Shown: piece by piece, positions 22,522 through 32,231 of the stretch
Layout: each line of letters starts with the position of its first letter
Position numbering within the stretch: position 1 is the stretch's first letter
Program-made: the position numbers and the translations under genes
Notes under the pieces: model-generated
The model's input: the letters and a program-made list of their open reading frames with translations, nothing else
Databases searched by the model: none
Told to the model about the DNA's origin: nothing
Origin: Burkholderia arboris
Lineage (GTDB): Bacteria; Pseudomonadota; Gammaproteobacteria; Burkholderiales; Burkholderiaceae
Reading direction: 5' to 3'
Length of the DNA stretch: 64,000 nucleotides
NCBI RefSeq assembly: GCF_902499125.1
Contig: NZ_CABVPX010000021.1
Location: 62,001-126,000, forward strand

Positions 22522-24048
22522 ATGACCGAACCGACCCAAACGCAGCCCGCCGTCACGGCGGACGAAAACCAGATCATCGCCGAGCGCCGCGAGAAGCTGC
22601 GCGCCCTGCGCGAGCAAGGCGTCGCCTACCCGAACGACTTCCGGCCCGAGCACCACGCAGCCGACCTGCAGGCGAAATTCGCCGATTCGGACAAGGCCGC
22701 GCTCGAAGCGAACCCGGTCGAGGTGTCGGTGGCCGGCCGCATGATGCTCAAGCGCGTGATGGGCAAGGCAAGCTTCGCGACGGTGCAGGACGGTTCGGGC
22801 CAGATCCAGTTCTTCGTGACGCCGAACGACGTCGGCGCCGAAACCTACGACGCATTCAAGAAGTGGGACCTCGGCGACATCGTCGCCGCGCGCGGCGTGC
22901 TGTTCCGCACCAACAAGGGCGAGCTGTCGGTCCAGTGCAAGGAGCTGCGCCTGCTGTCGAAGGCGCTGCGGCCGCTGCCGGACAAGTTCCACGGCCTGTC
23001 CGACCAGGAAATGCGCTACCGCCAGCGCTACGTCGACCTGATCGTCACGCCGGAAACGCGCGACACGTTCCGCGCCCGCACGAAGACGATCGCGTCGATC
23101 CGCAAGTTCATGGACAACGCCGAGTTCATGGAAGTCGAGACGCCGATGCTGCACCCGATCCCGGGCGGCGCAGCGGCCAAGCCGTTCGTCACGCATCACA
23201 ATGCGCTCGACATGCAGATGTTCCTGCGCATCGCGCCGGAGCTGTACCTGAAGCGCCTGATCGTCGGCGGCTTCGAGCGCGTGTTCGAGATCAACCGTAA
23301 CTTCCGGAACGAAGGCGTGTCGCCGCGTCACAACCCGGAATTCACGATGATGGAGTTCTACGCCGCGTACACCGACTACCGCTGGCTGATGGACTTCACC
23401 GAGCAACTGATCCGCCAGGCGGCGATCGATGCGCTCGGCACCGCGACGATCCAGTATCAGGGCCGCGAGCTCGACCTCGCAAAGCCGTTCCATCGCCTGA
23501 CGATCACGCAGGCGATCCAGAAGTACGCACCGGGCTACACCGACGGCCAGCTGTCGGACGATGCGTTCCTGCGCACCGAACTGAAGCGCTTCGGCGTCGA
23601 CGTGTCGCAGCCGGCGTTCCTGAACGCAGGCATCGGCGCGCTGCAGCTCGCGCTGTTCGAGGAAACGGCCGAAGCGCAGCTGTGGGAACCGACGTTCATC
23701 ATCGACTACCCGGTCGAGGTGTCGCCGCTCGCACGCGCATCGGATACGGTGCCGGGCATCACCGAGCGTTTCGAGCTGTTCATGACCGGCCGCGAAATCG
23801 CGAACGGCTTCTCGGAGCTGAACGATCCGGAAGACCAGGCCGCACGCTTCAAGAAGCAGGTCGAGCAGAAGGATGCCGGCGACGAGGAAGCGATGTTCTT
23901 CGACGCCGATTACATCCGCGCGCTCGAATACGGGATGCCTCCGACGGGCGGCTGCGGGATCGGCATCGACCGTCTCGTGATGCTGCTGACCGACAGCCCG
24001 ACGATCCGCGACGTGCTGCTGTTCCCGCACCTGCGCCGCGAAGACTGA
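22522..24048 (+). CDS. lysS: Lysine--tRNA ligase (class II)
   Basis: Charges tRNA-Lys; class II synthetase of 508 aa. The N-terminal OB fold ([22 protein letters not shown]) is followed by class II motif 1 ([20 protein letters not shown]), motif 2 ([20 protein letters not shown]) and motif 3 ([15 protein letters not shown]). Start ATG at 22522 ([18 protein letters not shown]) is chosen over an open frame running back into prfB. It lies 73 bases after prfB, and the recJ-prfB-lysS order matches E. coli, so these are probably one operon. Confidence 0.97.
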   Translation: MTEPTQTQPAVTADENQIIAERREKLRALREQGVAYPNDFRPEHHAADLQAKFADSDKAALEANPVEVSVAGRMMLKRVMGKASFATVQDGSGQIQFFVTPNDVGAETYDAFKKWDLGDIVAARGVLFRTNKGELSVQCKELRLLSKALRPLPDKFHGLSDQEMRYRQRYVDLIVTPETRDTFRARTKTIASIRKFMDNAEFMEVETPMLHPIPGGAAAKPFVTHHNALDMQMFLRIAPELYLKRLIVGGFERVFEINRNFRNEGVSPRHNPEFTMMEFYAAYTDYRWLMDFTEQLIRQAAIDALGTATIQYQGRELDLAKPFHRLTITQAIQKYAPGYTDGQLSDDAFLRTELKRFGVDVSQPAFLNAGIGALQLALFEETAEAQLWEPTFIIDYPVEVSPLARASDTVPGITERFELFMTGREIANGFSELNDPEDQAARFKKQVEQKDAGDEEAMFFDADYIRALEYGMPPTGGCGIGIDRLVMLLTDSPTIRDVLLFPHLRRED

Positions 24049-24396
24049 TCCGCCGCACCCGCGTGTGCGCCGCGCCCTGCGGCGCGCACGCGACAGCTTT
24101 GTAACGACGCGTAAGTCCCGCCAGCCGGCGTTCGCCGGCTTTCGATCCTCCCCCGTTTTATTCCCTCGTCGCGACGACCTTCTCCGGGTTTTCCCTGGAA
24201 CGACCGCCGGCGCCTCGCTGCAATTCGTTACACCTTGATACGGCGCGCCGCTTGCCGGTAGACGACACTCCTTTTGCGTCACCACGCATGACCACGGGAC
24301 CAGAACCAGGCGCAGGAACGCCCGGTCTGCTCGCTCCCGAGCGTGGGATCCGGCCGGGCACCGAAGTGCCGCCCCGGATCGACATCGGAGAAAAAA
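24049..24396. other. Intergenic region between lysS and glycine-zipper gene
   Basis: 348 bases without a supported gene. Two GC-rich hairpins lie at its start: GCGTGTGCGCC/GGCGCGCACGC (about 24061-24089) and AGCCGGCG-TT-CGCCGGCT (24123-24140) followed by a T-rich stretch, both plausible lysS terminators. The rest presumably holds the promoter of the next gene; I could not pick a convincing -35/-10 pair. Confidence 0.5.
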
Positions 24397-25131
24397 ATGG
24401 ACAACCAGAATCAGACCACGCCGCAAAAACAACGCCTCCACCCGCTCATCGCCACTGCCGCCGGCGCCGTCATCGTCGCCAGCCTCGCGGCGACGGCAGC
24501 CATCACGGGCATCTTTCCGAAGGCCAGCAGCAGCAACGCACAGAACGGCCAGACCCAGGCCGCGCTGATCGCGTCGCAACCGGCCGTCGATACGGCTGCC
24601 GCCGCCAGCGCCGCGCTCGCCGCGCAAGCGCAGCAGCAGGCAGCGGAACAGGCCGCCGCGCAACAGAAGGCTGCCGCCGTCGCGCAGGCCGAGCCGAAGC
24701 CCGCGCCGCGCCCGGCAGCGCCGCCGCACCGCCGTCATACGACGGCACCGCAGCCGCCGCAATACGCGCAGCAGCCGTCGGCGCCGGCCCAGGCCTACTG
24801 CCAGAGCTGCGGCACGGTCGTCGCGATTTCGCAGACGCGCACGCCGGGCCAGAGCTCGGGGATCGGCGCCGTGGGCGGCGCTGCAGCCGGCGGCCTGCTC
24901 GGCAACCAGTTCGGTCACGGTAACGGCCGCACCGCGATGACGATCATCGGCGCGCTGGGCGGCGGTCTCGCCGGCAACCAGGTCGAGAAGCAGGTGCGCG
25001 CGGAAACCGACTATCAGGTGCAAGTGCAGATGGAAAGCGGTGCGACGCGTACGTTCACGTACCACAACCCGCCGCCGTTCGGCCAGGGCCAGCGCGTGCG
25101 GATCGAGAACGGCACGCTGGTCGGCGCGTAA
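24397..25131 (+). CDS. Glycine-zipper 2TM domain envelope protein
   Basis: 244-aa predicted inner-membrane-anchored or periplasmic protein. A short polar start (MDNQNQTTPQKQ) is followed by one hydrophobic anchor (LIATAAGAVIVASLAATAAI) without a lipobox, then an Ala/Gln/Pro-rich linker (residues 45-135), a lone CxxC pair in AYCQSCGTVV, and a C-terminal Rick_17kDa/glycine-zipper region (GIGAVGGAAAGGLLGNQFG and IIGALGGGLAGNQVEKQ) as in SlyB-type proteins. It ends in a beta-rich QVQVQMESGATRTFTY segment. Start chosen for GGAG ahead of an A-run before ATG. Monocistronic, with its own strong terminator. Likely a cell-envelope integrity role; not proven. Confidence 0.82.
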   Translation: MDNQNQTTPQKQRLHPLIATAAGAVIVASLAATAAITGIFPKASSSNAQNGQTQAALIASQPAVDTAAAASAALAAQAQQQAAEQAAAQQKAAAVAQAEPKPAPRPAAPPHRRHTTAPQPPQYAQQPSAPAQAYCQSCGTVVAISQTRTPGQSSGIGAVGGAAAGGLLGNQFGHGNGRTAMTIIGALGGGLAGNQVEKQVRAETDYQVQVQMESGATRTFTYHNPPPFGQGQRVRIENGTLVGA

Positions 25132-25194
25132 TCGCCCGATCGCATCGGTGCCCCCTGCCCGCGTGTCGTGCGCGGGCCAGCGGCCTGAAAAACG

Positions 25195-25233
25195 AAAACG
25201 GCTCGAGAGCAATTGCCCTCGAGCCGTTTTTTC
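25195..25233. terminator. Strong bidirectional terminator between glycine-zipper gene and iscX
   Basis: AAAACGGCTCGAG and CTCGAGCCGTTTT form a 13-bp perfect stem around a ten-base loop, with A- and T-runs on both sides; it suits both converging transcripts. Confidence 0.92.
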
Positions 25234-25278
25234 ATTGGCGCCATGCGTGCCGATGCGGCACGCGCGGTGCCCGGTCCG

Positions 25279-25488
25279 TCAGTCCTCGTCGTCGAAATCC
25301 GACTCGTCGATCCAGTGTGCCTGGATCGCCTCGAGGATCTTCTCGCCCGAGTGTTTCGGATCGTCGTCGAAGCCGTCGAGTTCGAGCACCCACTGGCGCA
25401 GGTCGACGAAGTTGATCCGCTGCGGGTCGATGTCCGGGTGCTTGTCCGCCAGCGCAATGGCTATTTCACGCGAATCGGTCCATTTCAT
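25279..25488 (-). CDS. iscX: Fe-S cluster assembly protein IscX
   Basis: Small acidic protein (69 aa) that binds IscS and ferrous iron and modulates cluster assembly. The whole chain fits the family: MKWTDSREIAIALADKHPDI, FVDLRQWVLELDGFDDDP and the acidic C-terminal end WIDESDFDDED. Last gene of the isc locus, 19 bases after fdx, its normal position. Confidence 0.95.
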   Translation of the reverse strand: MKWTDSREIAIALADKHPDIDPQRINFVDLRQWVLELDGFDDDPKHSGEKILEAIQAHWIDESDFDDED

Positions 25489-25507
25489 CGCCTGCCTCCG
25501 GTTTGGG

Positions 25508-25849
25508 TCAGTGGTTTTCCTTCGCGTGGTTGATCGAGTACTTCGGAATCTCGACCACCAGGTCCGAATCTTCCTTCACGATCGCCTGGCACGACAGGCG
25601 CGACGTCGGCTCGAGGCCCCACGCCTTGTCCAGCAGATCGTCCTCGTCCTCTTCGGACGGCGTCAGATCGTTGAAGCCCTCGCGGATCACCACGTGGCAC
25701 GTCGTGCATGCGCACGACTTCTCGCATGCATGCTCGATCTCGATCCCGTGATCGAGCAGGTTGTCGCAGATACTCTTGCCGGGCGTCGCGTCGATCACTG
25801 CGCCATCCGGGCACAGTTCGACGTGAGGCAGCACCACCAGTTGAGGCAT
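25508..25849 (-). CDS. fdx: ISC-type [2Fe-2S] ferredoxin
   Basis: Electron donor for Fe-S cluster assembly, 113 aa. Cluster ligands follow the adrenodoxin-type pattern: the CEKSCACTTC segment provides three cysteines (C-x5-C-x2-C), and a fourth lies in SRLSCQAIV. Acidic surface segment TPSEEDEDDLLDKA is typical of Isc ferredoxins that dock on IscS. Lies between hscA and iscX, with a 90-base gap to hscA. Confidence 0.95.
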   Translation of the reverse strand: MPQLVVLPHVELCPDGAVIDATPGKSICDNLLDHGIEIEHACEKSCACTTCHVVIREGFNDLTPSEEDEDDLLDKAWGLEPTSRLSCQAIVKEDSDLVVEIPKYSINHAKENH

Positions 25850-25939
25850 GTCCGTTCCGTCAGTCAGGGTGCGGCGCGAGGCGCCGCACGGTTCATTATC
25901 GCGCGCAGGCCGTCGCCGGCCGATGCGCGGTTCGCAAGT

Positions 25940-27808
25940 TCAGATCTCGTCGAGCCGGCGGCCCGACAGCGCGCGCTTGATGCTCTTGTCCATCCGGCGC
26001 GCCGCGAATTCATCGGTGCCGTCGGCCAGCGTCTTGGTCGCCGCTTCGATCGCATTCGTATCGTCGCCCTGTGCGACCGCGCGCAGCGCCGCGGCCAACG
26101 TGTCGACCTGCGCGCGCTCGTCCGCGTCGAGCAGTTCGCCATCGGTCGCCAGCGCGGCCTGCGTCGCCTCGAGCATCCGCTCGGCCTCGACCTGTGCTTC
26201 GCGCAGCGCGCGGGCACGCATGTCGATTTCGGCGGTCTTGAAGCTGTCCTCGAGCATCTTCGCGATGTCGTCGTCGGCGAGGCCGTACGACGGCTTCACG
26301 ACGACCGACGCCTCGACGCCCGACAGCTGTTCACGTGCGAACACCGACAGCAGGCCGTCCGCGTCGACCTGATAGGTCACGCGAATGCGTGCGGCGCCGG
26401 CCGTCATCGGCGGAATGCCGCGCAACTCGAAGCGCGCGAGCGACCGGCAGTCGGCGACGAGCTCGCGCTCGCCCTGCACGACGTGGATTGCCATCGCGGT
26501 CTGGCCGTCCTTGAAGGTCGTGAATTCCTGCGCACGCGCGATCGGAATCGTCGAGTTGCGCGGAATGATCTTCTCGACGAGGCCGCCCATCGTCTCGACA
26601 CCGAGCGACAGCGGAATCACGTCGAGCAGCAGCCAGTCGTCGCCGGTGCCGCGATTGCCCGCGAGCAGGTCGGCCTGGATCGCCGCGCCGAGCGCGACGA
26701 CCTGGTCCGGATCGAGGTTCACGAGCGGCGGCTGGCCGAAATATTTCGCAACGGCGTCGCGAATCACCGGCATGCGCGTCGCGCCGCCGACGAGCACGAC
26801 ACCCTTGATGTCGGCCGGCGTGACCTGCGCGTCGCGCAGCGCCTTGCGGGTCGGCGTGAGCGTACGCTGCACGAGCGGCTCGACGAGCGACGCGAACGTA
26901 TCGTGCGAGATCGTCTGCACGAGGTGCGCACCGCCCGACAGCGTGACGTCCAGCGACGCCTGCGGCGCGGCGGACAGCGCTTCCTTCAGCACGCGCACGC
27001 GGTCGAGCAGCAGGCGCACGTCTTCGGGCGCGAGCGTCTTCGCATCGATGCCGGCCTGCGCGAGCACGTGACCGAACAGCGCATGGTCGAAATCGTCGCC
27101 GCCGAGCGCGGAATCGCCGCCTGCGGCCAGCACTTCGAACACGCCCTTCGTCAGCTTCAGGATCGACAGGTCGAACGTGCCGCCGCCCAGGTCGTACACC
27201 GCGTAGAGGCCTTCGGCGCCGTTGTCGAGGCCGTAGGCGATCGCCGCGGCGGTCGGTTCGTTCAGCAGGCGCAGCACGTTGAGGCCCGCGAGGCGCGCCG
27301 CATCCTTGGTCGCCTGGCGCTGCGCGTCGTCGAAATACGCGGGCACCGTGATCACCGCGCCAACCAGATCGTCGCCGAGCGAATCCTCGGCGCGATAGCG
27401 CAGCGTCGCGAGAATCTCGGCCGACACTTCGACCGGGCTCTTCACGCCGTCGATCGTACGGATCTGCACCATGCCCGGCGCATCGACGAATTCATACGGC
27501 GCGTTCGCCGCGCCTTCGACCTCGGCCTTGCCTCGGCCCATGAAGCGCTTGACCGACACGATCGTGTTGCGCGGATCGGTGGCGGCCTGCTCTTTCGCTT
27601 CGTGACCGATACGGCGGCCGCCCTTCTCGAGGTAACGGACCACCGACGGCAGCAGCATGCGGCCCGCTTCGTCCGGCAGCACTTCCGGCACGCTGTTGCG
27701 CACGGCCGCGACGAGCGAGTTCGTCGTGCCGAGATCGATCCCGACGGCGAGTCGCCGCTGGTGCGGCGCCGGCGCCATGCCCGGTTCGGAAATTTGCAGT
27801 AAAGCCAT
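25940..27808 (-). CDS. hscA: Fe-S assembly Hsp70 chaperone HscA
   Basis: Specialised Hsp70 that, with HscB, transfers clusters from IscU to target proteins. 622 aa, matching HscA rather than DnaK length. The ATPase domain shows [15 protein letters not shown], the phosphate-2 motif [15 protein letters not shown] and [15 protein letters not shown]. The substrate-binding domain has [17 protein letters not shown], and the C-terminal lid ends RRLDEI instead of the DnaK EEVD-like tail. Between hscB and fdx as expected. Confidence 0.97.
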   Translation of the reverse strand: MALLQISEPGMAPAPHQRRLAVGIDLGTTNSLVAAVRNSVPEVLPDEAGRMLLPSVVRYLEKGGRRIGHEAKEQAATDPRNTIVSVKRFMGRGKAEVEGAANAPYEFVDAPGMVQIRTIDGVKSPVEVSAEILATLRYRAEDSLGDDLVGAVITVPAYFDDAQRQATKDAARLAGLNVLRLLNEPTAAAIAYGLDNGAEGLYAVYDLGGGTFDLSILKLTKGVFEVLAAGGDSALGGDDFDHALFGHVLAQAGIDAKTLAPEDVRLLLDRVRVLKEALSAAPQASLDVTLSGGAHLVQTISHDTFASLVEPLVQRTLTPTRKALRDAQVTPADIKGVVLVGGATRMPVIRDAVAKYFGQPPLVNLDPDQVVALGAAIQADLLAGNRGTGDDWLLLDVIPLSLGVETMGGLVEKIIPRNSTIPIARAQEFTTFKDGQTAMAIHVVQGERELVADCRSLARFELRGIPPMTAGAARIRVTYQVDADGLLSVFAREQLSGVEASVVVKPSYGLADDDIAKMLEDSFKTAEIDMRARALREAQVEAERMLEATQAALATDGELLDADERAQVDTLAAALRAVAQGDDTNAIEAATKTLADGTDEFAARRMDKSIKRALSGRRLDEI

Positions 27809-27862
27809 CTTGGTTCGTTCGGGCGCTCGGCCCGTTTGCTGCGCGTGCCGCGAGGCACGCGG

Positions 27863-28390
27863 TTAAGTTTCGAGGCGCTCGATCTGCGCGCCCACTTCCG
27901 ATGCGACGCGTTCGATGAACATCAGCTGGCGCACGGCTTCCGCGGCGGCCTGGTCGGCGCCGCTGTCGAGCAACGTGCCGAGGCGCTCGACACGCACGCG
28001 CTTCTCGTCGCGCAACTCGGCAAGCAGCGCATCGAGCGCGTCGACGTTGCGGGCGGCGGCGGCATCCTCGATGCCTTCGCGCCACTCCATCTGCTGCATC
28101 AGGAACGCAGGTTCCATCGCCGTGTTGTTTTCCGCGCCGATGTCGACGCCGCGCAGCGACAGCAGATAGGACGCGCGCTTCAGGGGATCGCGCAGCGTGC
28201 GGTATGCCTCGTTCGCGCGGGTTGCCCATTGCATCGCGATGCGCTTTTGCGCGTCGCCGGCCGCCGCGAAGCGGTCCGGATGCACCTGCGTCTGCACCGT
28301 CCGGTAGGCGGTGTCGAGCGCCGCTTCGTCGAGCGCGAATTGCGCCGGCAGGTGAAACAGGTCGAAGTGGCTGTCTTTCAGCGAGACCAT
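27863..28390 (-). CDS. hscB: Co-chaperone HscB
   Basis: J-domain protein (175 aa) that escorts IscU to HscA. N-terminal J domain with the HPD motif in [15 protein letters not shown], and a C-terminal three-helix IscU-binding domain ([15 protein letters not shown]). The ATG at 28390 gives [18 protein letters not shown], the usual HscB start; the open frame 26 codons further upstream runs through the preceding terminator and is rejected. Starts about 45 bases after that terminator, so it may be fed by read-through or its own promoter. Confidence 0.95.
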   Translation of the reverse strand: MVSLKDSHFDLFHLPAQFALDEAALDTAYRTVQTQVHPDRFAAAGDAQKRIAMQWATRANEAYRTLRDPLKRASYLLSLRGVDIGAENNTAMEPAFLMQQMEWREGIEDAAAARNVDALDALLAELRDEKRVRVERLGTLLDSGADQAAAEAVRQLMFIERVASEVGAQIERLET

Positions 28391-28434
28391 CGTCGCGTTC
28401 AATTCCGGTTCGTCGCGCGGCAAACGCCGCACAT

Positions 28435-28460
28435 TAAAAAGGCGGCCCGTGCCGCCTCTT
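28435..28460 (-). terminator. Intrinsic terminator inside the isc locus (between iscA and hscB)
   Basis: On the minus strand AGGCGGC-ACGG-GCCGCCT is followed directly by TTTTTAAT: a 7-bp perfect stem plus U-run 28 bases after the iscA stop. It would separate iscRSUA from hscBA-fdx-iscX expression. Confidence 0.8.
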
Positions 28461-28484
28461 GCCCGCATCGCGCGGAGGTCCGCG

Positions 28485-28808
28485 TCACACGCGGAACGAT
28501 TCGCCGCAACCGCACTCGTCCTTCACGTTCGGGTTGTTGAACTTGAACCCTTCGTTCAGGCCTTCGCGGGCGAAGTCGAGCTCGGTACCGTCGATGTACG
28601 CGAGGCTCTTCGGATCGACGATCACCTTCACGCCATGGCTCTCGAACACCTGATCCTCGGGAGCCAGCTCGTCGACATACTCGAGCTTGTACGCGAGCCC
28701 CGAGCACCCGGTCGTGCGAACGCCAAGCCGCAGGCCCACACCCTTGCCGCGACGGACGAGGTATTTCTGGACGTGCTGTGCTGCTTTTTCGGTCAGTGTA
28801 ATTGCCAT
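28485..28808 (-). CDS. iscA: Iron-sulfur cluster assembly A-type carrier IscA
   Basis: A-type carrier (107 aa) that delivers clusters to apoproteins. The three conserved cysteines are present: [14 protein letters not shown] and the C-terminal [12 protein letters not shown] at 28808 gives [17 protein letters not shown], the family start; the upstream open frame is the shadow of iscU. Comes 65 bases after iscU. Confidence 0.96.
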   Translation of the reverse strand: MAITLTEKAAQHVQKYLVRRGKGVGLRLGVRTTGCSGLAYKLEYVDELAPEDQVFESHGVKVIVDPKSLAYIDGTELDFAREGLNEGFKFNNPNVKDECGCGESFRV

Positions 28809-28873
28809 GATGTCCTTGCCGCGGCGCGCCACCGGGGCCCGCCGCGTTTCCTTCTCTAGCCGCTCGATGCCGC

Positions 28874-29281
28874 TCAGGCTGCTGCCTGATCGCCTTCCGT
28901 GGTGTCGTGGCGCTTCTTGTAGTCGGCCACGGCTGCCTTGATCGCGTCTTCCGCGAGGATCGAGCAGTGAATCTTCACCGGCGGCAGCGCGAGTTCTTCG
29001 GCGATCTGCGTGTTCTTGATCGACAGTGCCTCGTCGAGCGTCTTGCCCTTCACCCACTCGGTGACGAGCGAGCTCGACGCGATCGCGGAACCGCAACCGT
29101 AGGTCTTGAACTTCGCGTCTTCGATCACGCCGTCCGCGCCGACGCGGATCTGCAGCTTCATCACGTCGCCGCAAGCCGGCGCGCCGACCATGCCCGTGCC
29201 GACCGTGTCGTCGTCCTTTGCGAACGAACCGACGTTGCGCGGGTTTTCGTAGTGATCCAGAACCTTGTTGCTGTAAGACAT
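28874..29281 (-). CDS. iscU: Fe-S cluster scaffold IscU
   Basis: Scaffold on which IscS sulfur and iron form new clusters (135 aa). Conserved cysteines in [25 protein letters not shown] and [13 protein letters not shown] are all present. The HscA-recognition LPPVK motif is intact ([11 protein letters not shown]). Lies 66 bases after iscS. Confidence 0.97.
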   Translation of the reverse strand: MSYSNKVLDHYENPRNVGSFAKDDDTVGTGMVGAPACGDVMKLQIRVGADGVIEDAKFKTYGCGSAIASSSLVTEWVKGKTLDEALSIKNTQIAEELALPPVKIHCSILAEDAIKAAVADYKKRHDTTEGDQAAA

Positions 29282-29347
29282 GACTCAGACTCCTTGACTC
29301 GTTACGTCTGCGTGCGTCATCCGCCCGCGGGTGTATTCAATGCGCTA

Positions 29348-30571
29348 TTAGTGTGCGGCCCATTCGATCGTCGACAGATCGATGCCTTCCTGGTGCATTT
29401 CCCAGAGCGGCGACAGTTCGCGCAGCTTCGCGATCTTGCTGTTCAGCAGGTCGATCACGAAGTCGACTTCCTGCTCCGTCGTGAAGCGGCCGACCGTGAA
29501 GCGGATCGAGCTGTGCGCGAGTTCGTCGTTGCGGCCGAGCGCACGCAGCACGTACGACGGCTCCAGCGACGCCGACGTGCACGCGGAGCCCGACGACACC
29601 GCGACGTCCTTGATCGCCATGATCAGCGACTCGCCTTCGACGAAGTTGAAGCTGATGTTCAGGTTGTGCGGGACACGGTGTTCCATGTCGCCGTTCACGT
29701 AGGTTTCCTCGATCTGCGACAGGCCGCGCAGCAGCTTGTCGCGCAGCATGCGGACGCGCTCGTTCTCGGTCGCCATTTCTTCGCGGGCGATGCGGAACGC
29801 TTCGCCCATGCCGACGATCTGGTGCGTCGGCAGCGTGCCCGAACGCATGCCGCGCTCGTGGCCACCGCCGTGCATCTGCGCTTCGATCCGCACGCGCGGC
29901 TTGCGGCGCACGTACAGCGCGCCGATGCCCTTCGGGCCGTAGGTCTTGTGCGCCGAGAACGACATCAGGTCGACCTTCAGCTTCGCGAGATCGATCCCGA
30001 CCTTGCCGGTCGACTGCGCGGCGTCGACGTGGAACACGATGCCCTTCTCGCGGCAGATCTCACCGATCGTCTCGATGTCCTGGATCACGCCGATCTCGTT
30101 GTTCACGTGCATCACCGACACGAGGATCGTGTCCGGGCGCAGCGCGGCCTTGAACACGTCGAGGTCGATCAGGCCGTCATCCTTCACGTCGAGGTAGGTG
30201 ACTTCGAAACCGTCACGCTCGAGCTCGCGGCAGGTATCGAGCACGGCCTTGTGCTCGGTCTTCACCGTGATGATGTGCTTGCCCTTGCCCTTGTAGAAGT
30301 TCGCGGCACCCTTGATCGCCAGGTTGTCCGACTCCGTTGCGCCGGACGTCCAGATGATCTCGCGCGGATCCGCGTTCACGAGTGCGGCAACCTGTTCACG
30401 CGCTTCCTCGACTGCACGCTCAGCGTCCCAGCCGTAAGCGTGGCTGCGCGACGCCGGGTTGCCGAACTGCTCGCGCAGGTACGGCACCATCTTGTCGACC
30501 ACGCGCGGATCGACGGGCGTCGTCGCGCTGTAATCCATGTAGATGGGCAGGTGGAGAGTCTCTTGGGTCAT
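29348..30571 (-). CDS. iscS: Cysteine desulfurase IscS
   Basis: PLP enzyme (407 aa) that removes sulfur from cysteine for Fe-S clusters, thiolated tRNA and other sulfur products. The PLP lysine motif [12 protein letters not shown] and the flexible-loop catalytic cysteine [17 protein letters not shown] are intact. Start at 30571 ([20 protein letters not shown]) fits the family; a longer open frame upstream lies over the iscR tail and is not coding. Follows iscR by 65 bases. Confidence 0.97.
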   Translation of the reverse strand: MTQETLHLPIYMDYSATTPVDPRVVDKMVPYLREQFGNPASRSHAYGWDAERAVEEAREQVAALVNADPREIIWTSGATESDNLAIKGAANFYKGKGKHIITVKTEHKAVLDTCRELERDGFEVTYLDVKDDGLIDLDVFKAALRPDTILVSVMHVNNEIGVIQDIETIGEICREKGIVFHVDAAQSTGKVGIDLAKLKVDLMSFSAHKTYGPKGIGALYVRRKPRVRIEAQMHGGGHERGMRSGTLPTHQIVGMGEAFRIAREEMATENERVRMLRDKLLRGLSQIEETYVNGDMEHRVPHNLNISFNFVEGESLIMAIKDVAVSSGSACTSASLEPSYVLRALGRNDELAHSSIRFTVGRFTTEQEVDFVIDLLNSKIAKLRELSPLWEMHQEGIDLSTIEWAAH

Positions 30572-30636
30572 CTGTCGCTCCGGGTATTCTGTGCAGGGAC
30601 TATGTGCGTTATGGGGTATGGCGGGCGCCTTCGCGC

Positions 30637-31176
30637 TCACGAACTCGCGATGTTGAACACCGAATTGGGGCCGAGCGGCATCGTGCGCACGGGCTCGGCC
30701 GGTGCGGCGACGGGCTCCGGTGTGCGACGATCGCGCAGCACCGCAGGGGCGCCCTCGCGTGCACGCTGCTGATCGACGAGATCCTGCAGCGACACGGAAT
30801 CGAGGTATTCGACCATCTTCTGGTTCAGGGTCGACCACAGCTCGTGCGTCATGCAATGGCCGTCGGGCTGCTTCGAGCCGTCGCACGTGCCTTTGCCGCC
30901 GCACTGCGTGGCGTCGAGCGGTTCATCGACCGCGATGATGATGTCGGCAACGGTGACGTCCTGCGCGCGACGCGCGAGGTTGTAGCCGCCGCCCGGGCCG
31001 CGCACGGATTCGACGATTTCATGCCTGCGCAGCTTGCCGAACAGCTGTTCGAGATACGAGAGCGAAATCCGCTGGCGCTGGCTGATGCCTGCAAGCGTCA
31101 CCGGGCCCTGCTCCTGGCGCAGTGCCAAGTCAATCATCGCCGTGACGGCGAAACGGCCTTTGGTGGTGAGTCTCAT
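30637..31176 (-). CDS. iscR: Fe-S responsive transcriptional regulator IscR
   Basis: Rrf2-family [2Fe-2S] repressor that senses cluster supply and represses isc when loaded. Winged-helix part begins [20 protein letters not shown]; the cluster ligands are C92, C98 and C108 (QCGGKGTC...GHC) with a His three residues later. E. coli has C92, C98, C104 and H107, so the loop here carries a four-residue insertion. 179 aa because of an extended Pro/Ala-rich C terminus. First gene of isc; two IscR-like sites overlap its promoter, so autorepression is expected. Confidence 0.95.
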   Translation of the reverse strand: MRLTTKGRFAVTAMIDLALRQEQGPVTLAGISQRQRISLSYLEQLFGKLRRHEIVESVRGPGGGYNLARRAQDVTVADIIIAVDEPLDATQCGGKGTCDGSKQPDGHCMTHELWSTLNQKMVEYLDSVSLQDLVDQQRAREGAPAVLRDRRTPEPVAAPAEPVRTMPLGPNSVFNIASS

Positions 31177-31193
31177 AGTGTCTAGGGGACTGC

Positions 31194-31245
31194 AATCTTG
31201 ACGATTTTGGTCAAGTATAAATATTTGACGATTTTAGTCAAGTAT
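31194..31245 (-). promoter_or_regulatory. iscR promoter with two tandem type 1 IscR-like operators
   Basis: Minus-strand -35 TTGACT (31241-31236) and -10 TATACT (31219-31214), 16 bases apart. Two 25-base near-palindromes, each TTGAC...GTCAA flanked by AT-rich ends, lie at 31221-31245 (over the -35) and 31194-31218 (over the -10 and start point). They resemble the E. coli type 1 IscR consensus (TTGACTAAAT..TAGTCAA). Predicted transcript start is about 30 bases before iscR. Confidence 0.85.
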
Positions 31246-31290
31246 CCATGCCTTTGGTAGGGTATTCGCAGACCGCTGAATACCGTGCGA

Positions 31291-31773
31291 TCAGCGCGCC
31301 GTACGGGCCCGCAGCGTCTCCAGCAGGCCCGCGCACGCGCGTTCGACCTGGTCGAGCACCTGTTCGAAACCCTGCGCACCGCCGAAATACGGATCGGCCA
31401 CTTCGGTTTCGGCCGAATCCGGCGCGAATTCCATCAGCAGGCGCACCTTGTCGCGATGCTGCGGCGGGCAGCGGCGCTGCAATTCCGCGAGATTCGCCTC
31501 GTCCATCGCGAGCAGCAGGTCGAAGCGCTCGAAATCCGCCGCACTCACCTGCCGCGCGCGCAGCGCCGACAGGTCGTAGCCGCGGCCGAGCGCGGCCGCC
31601 TGCGCCCGCGTATCGGGCGGCTCGCCCACGTGCCAGTCGCCGGTGCCGGCCGAATCGATCGCGATCCTGTCCGCCAGCGCGGCCGCATCGACCTGGTGGC
31701 GCATCACGCCTTCGGCGGTGGGCGAACGGCAGATGTTGCCGAGACAGACGAAACAGATCGCAACGCGGGTCAT
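31291..31773 (-). CDS. Low-molecular-weight protein-tyrosine-phosphatase
   Basis: Cytoplasmic phosphatase of 160 aa. The P-loop is VCLGNICRSPTAEG, with nucleophile C10 and R16 (CX5R followed by S), and the general-acid Asp lies in VADPYFGGAQGF. Length and architecture are typical of the family. In other bacteria such enzymes control capsule or exopolysaccharide tyrosine kinases, but no such genes are adjacent. Placed upstream of the isc promoter but read in the same direction, with its own spacer. Confidence 0.92.
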   Translation of the reverse strand: MTRVAICFVCLGNICRSPTAEGVMRHQVDAAALADRIAIDSAGTGDWHVGEPPDTRAQAAALGRGYDLSALRARQVSAADFERFDLLLAMDEANLAELQRRCPPQHRDKVRLLMEFAPDSAETEVADPYFGGAQGFEQVLDQVERACAGLLETLRARTAR

Positions 31774-31874
31774 CGCACTATCGCAAAGTTGCGGCGGACC
31801 GCGTGGGAGAAGAGCACGCCATTATACAAAGACGGCCGAAACCGCGCCGCCGCGCAAAGCGACGGCGCCGTGCA

Positions 31875-32102
31875 TTACAGCGCCTTCGGCGCGGCGAGCA
31901 CGACATCGCCGGATGCGGCCGGCAGCGGCTTCGCCGCGTCGCCGACCAGCCCGAACGACACCGCGCGCGCCAGCTCGGCAGACGCCTGGTGCACTGCCAG
32001 CGGGCCACGCGACGGCGCATCGGCCATCGCATGCAGATAGGCTGCCGCTGCAAGCGGGACGACGATTGCCAGCGGCCAGTACATCGATATTGTCTTTCTC
32101 AT
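31875..32102 (-). CDS. Small exported or membrane-anchored protein of unknown function
   Basis: 75-aa protein with a positively charged start and hydrophobic core (MRKTISMYWPLAIVVPLAAAAYLHAMA), which may be a signal peptide cleaved after AMA or a membrane anchor. The remainder is short and Ala-rich, with no cysteines and no recognised motif. It is supported mainly by translation signals: AGGAGG lies eight bases before the ATG, one of the best ribosome-binding sites in the window. A -10-like TATAGA sits at 32167-32162. It follows lutB on the same strand. Function unknown. Confidence 0.6.
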   Translation of the reverse strand: MRKTISMYWPLAIVVPLAAAAYLHAMADAPSRGPLAVHQASAELARAVSFGLVGDAAKPLPAASGDVVLAAPKAL

Positions 32103-32231
32103 GATGCGGACCTCCTTGACCGGGTACCCCGAAACCCAATTCCGGGGACTACAGACAGGATTCTATAGACCGCACCTATCGAGATAAATATGCAAATAGC
32201 GAACGCACTGTTGCCGCCCGATGAACAGTCG

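Noticed and set aside
31182-31379. 65-codon minus-strand frame covering the iscR promoter
   Set aside because: It reads through the two IscR-type operators and the promoter and has no ribosome-binding site or similarity.
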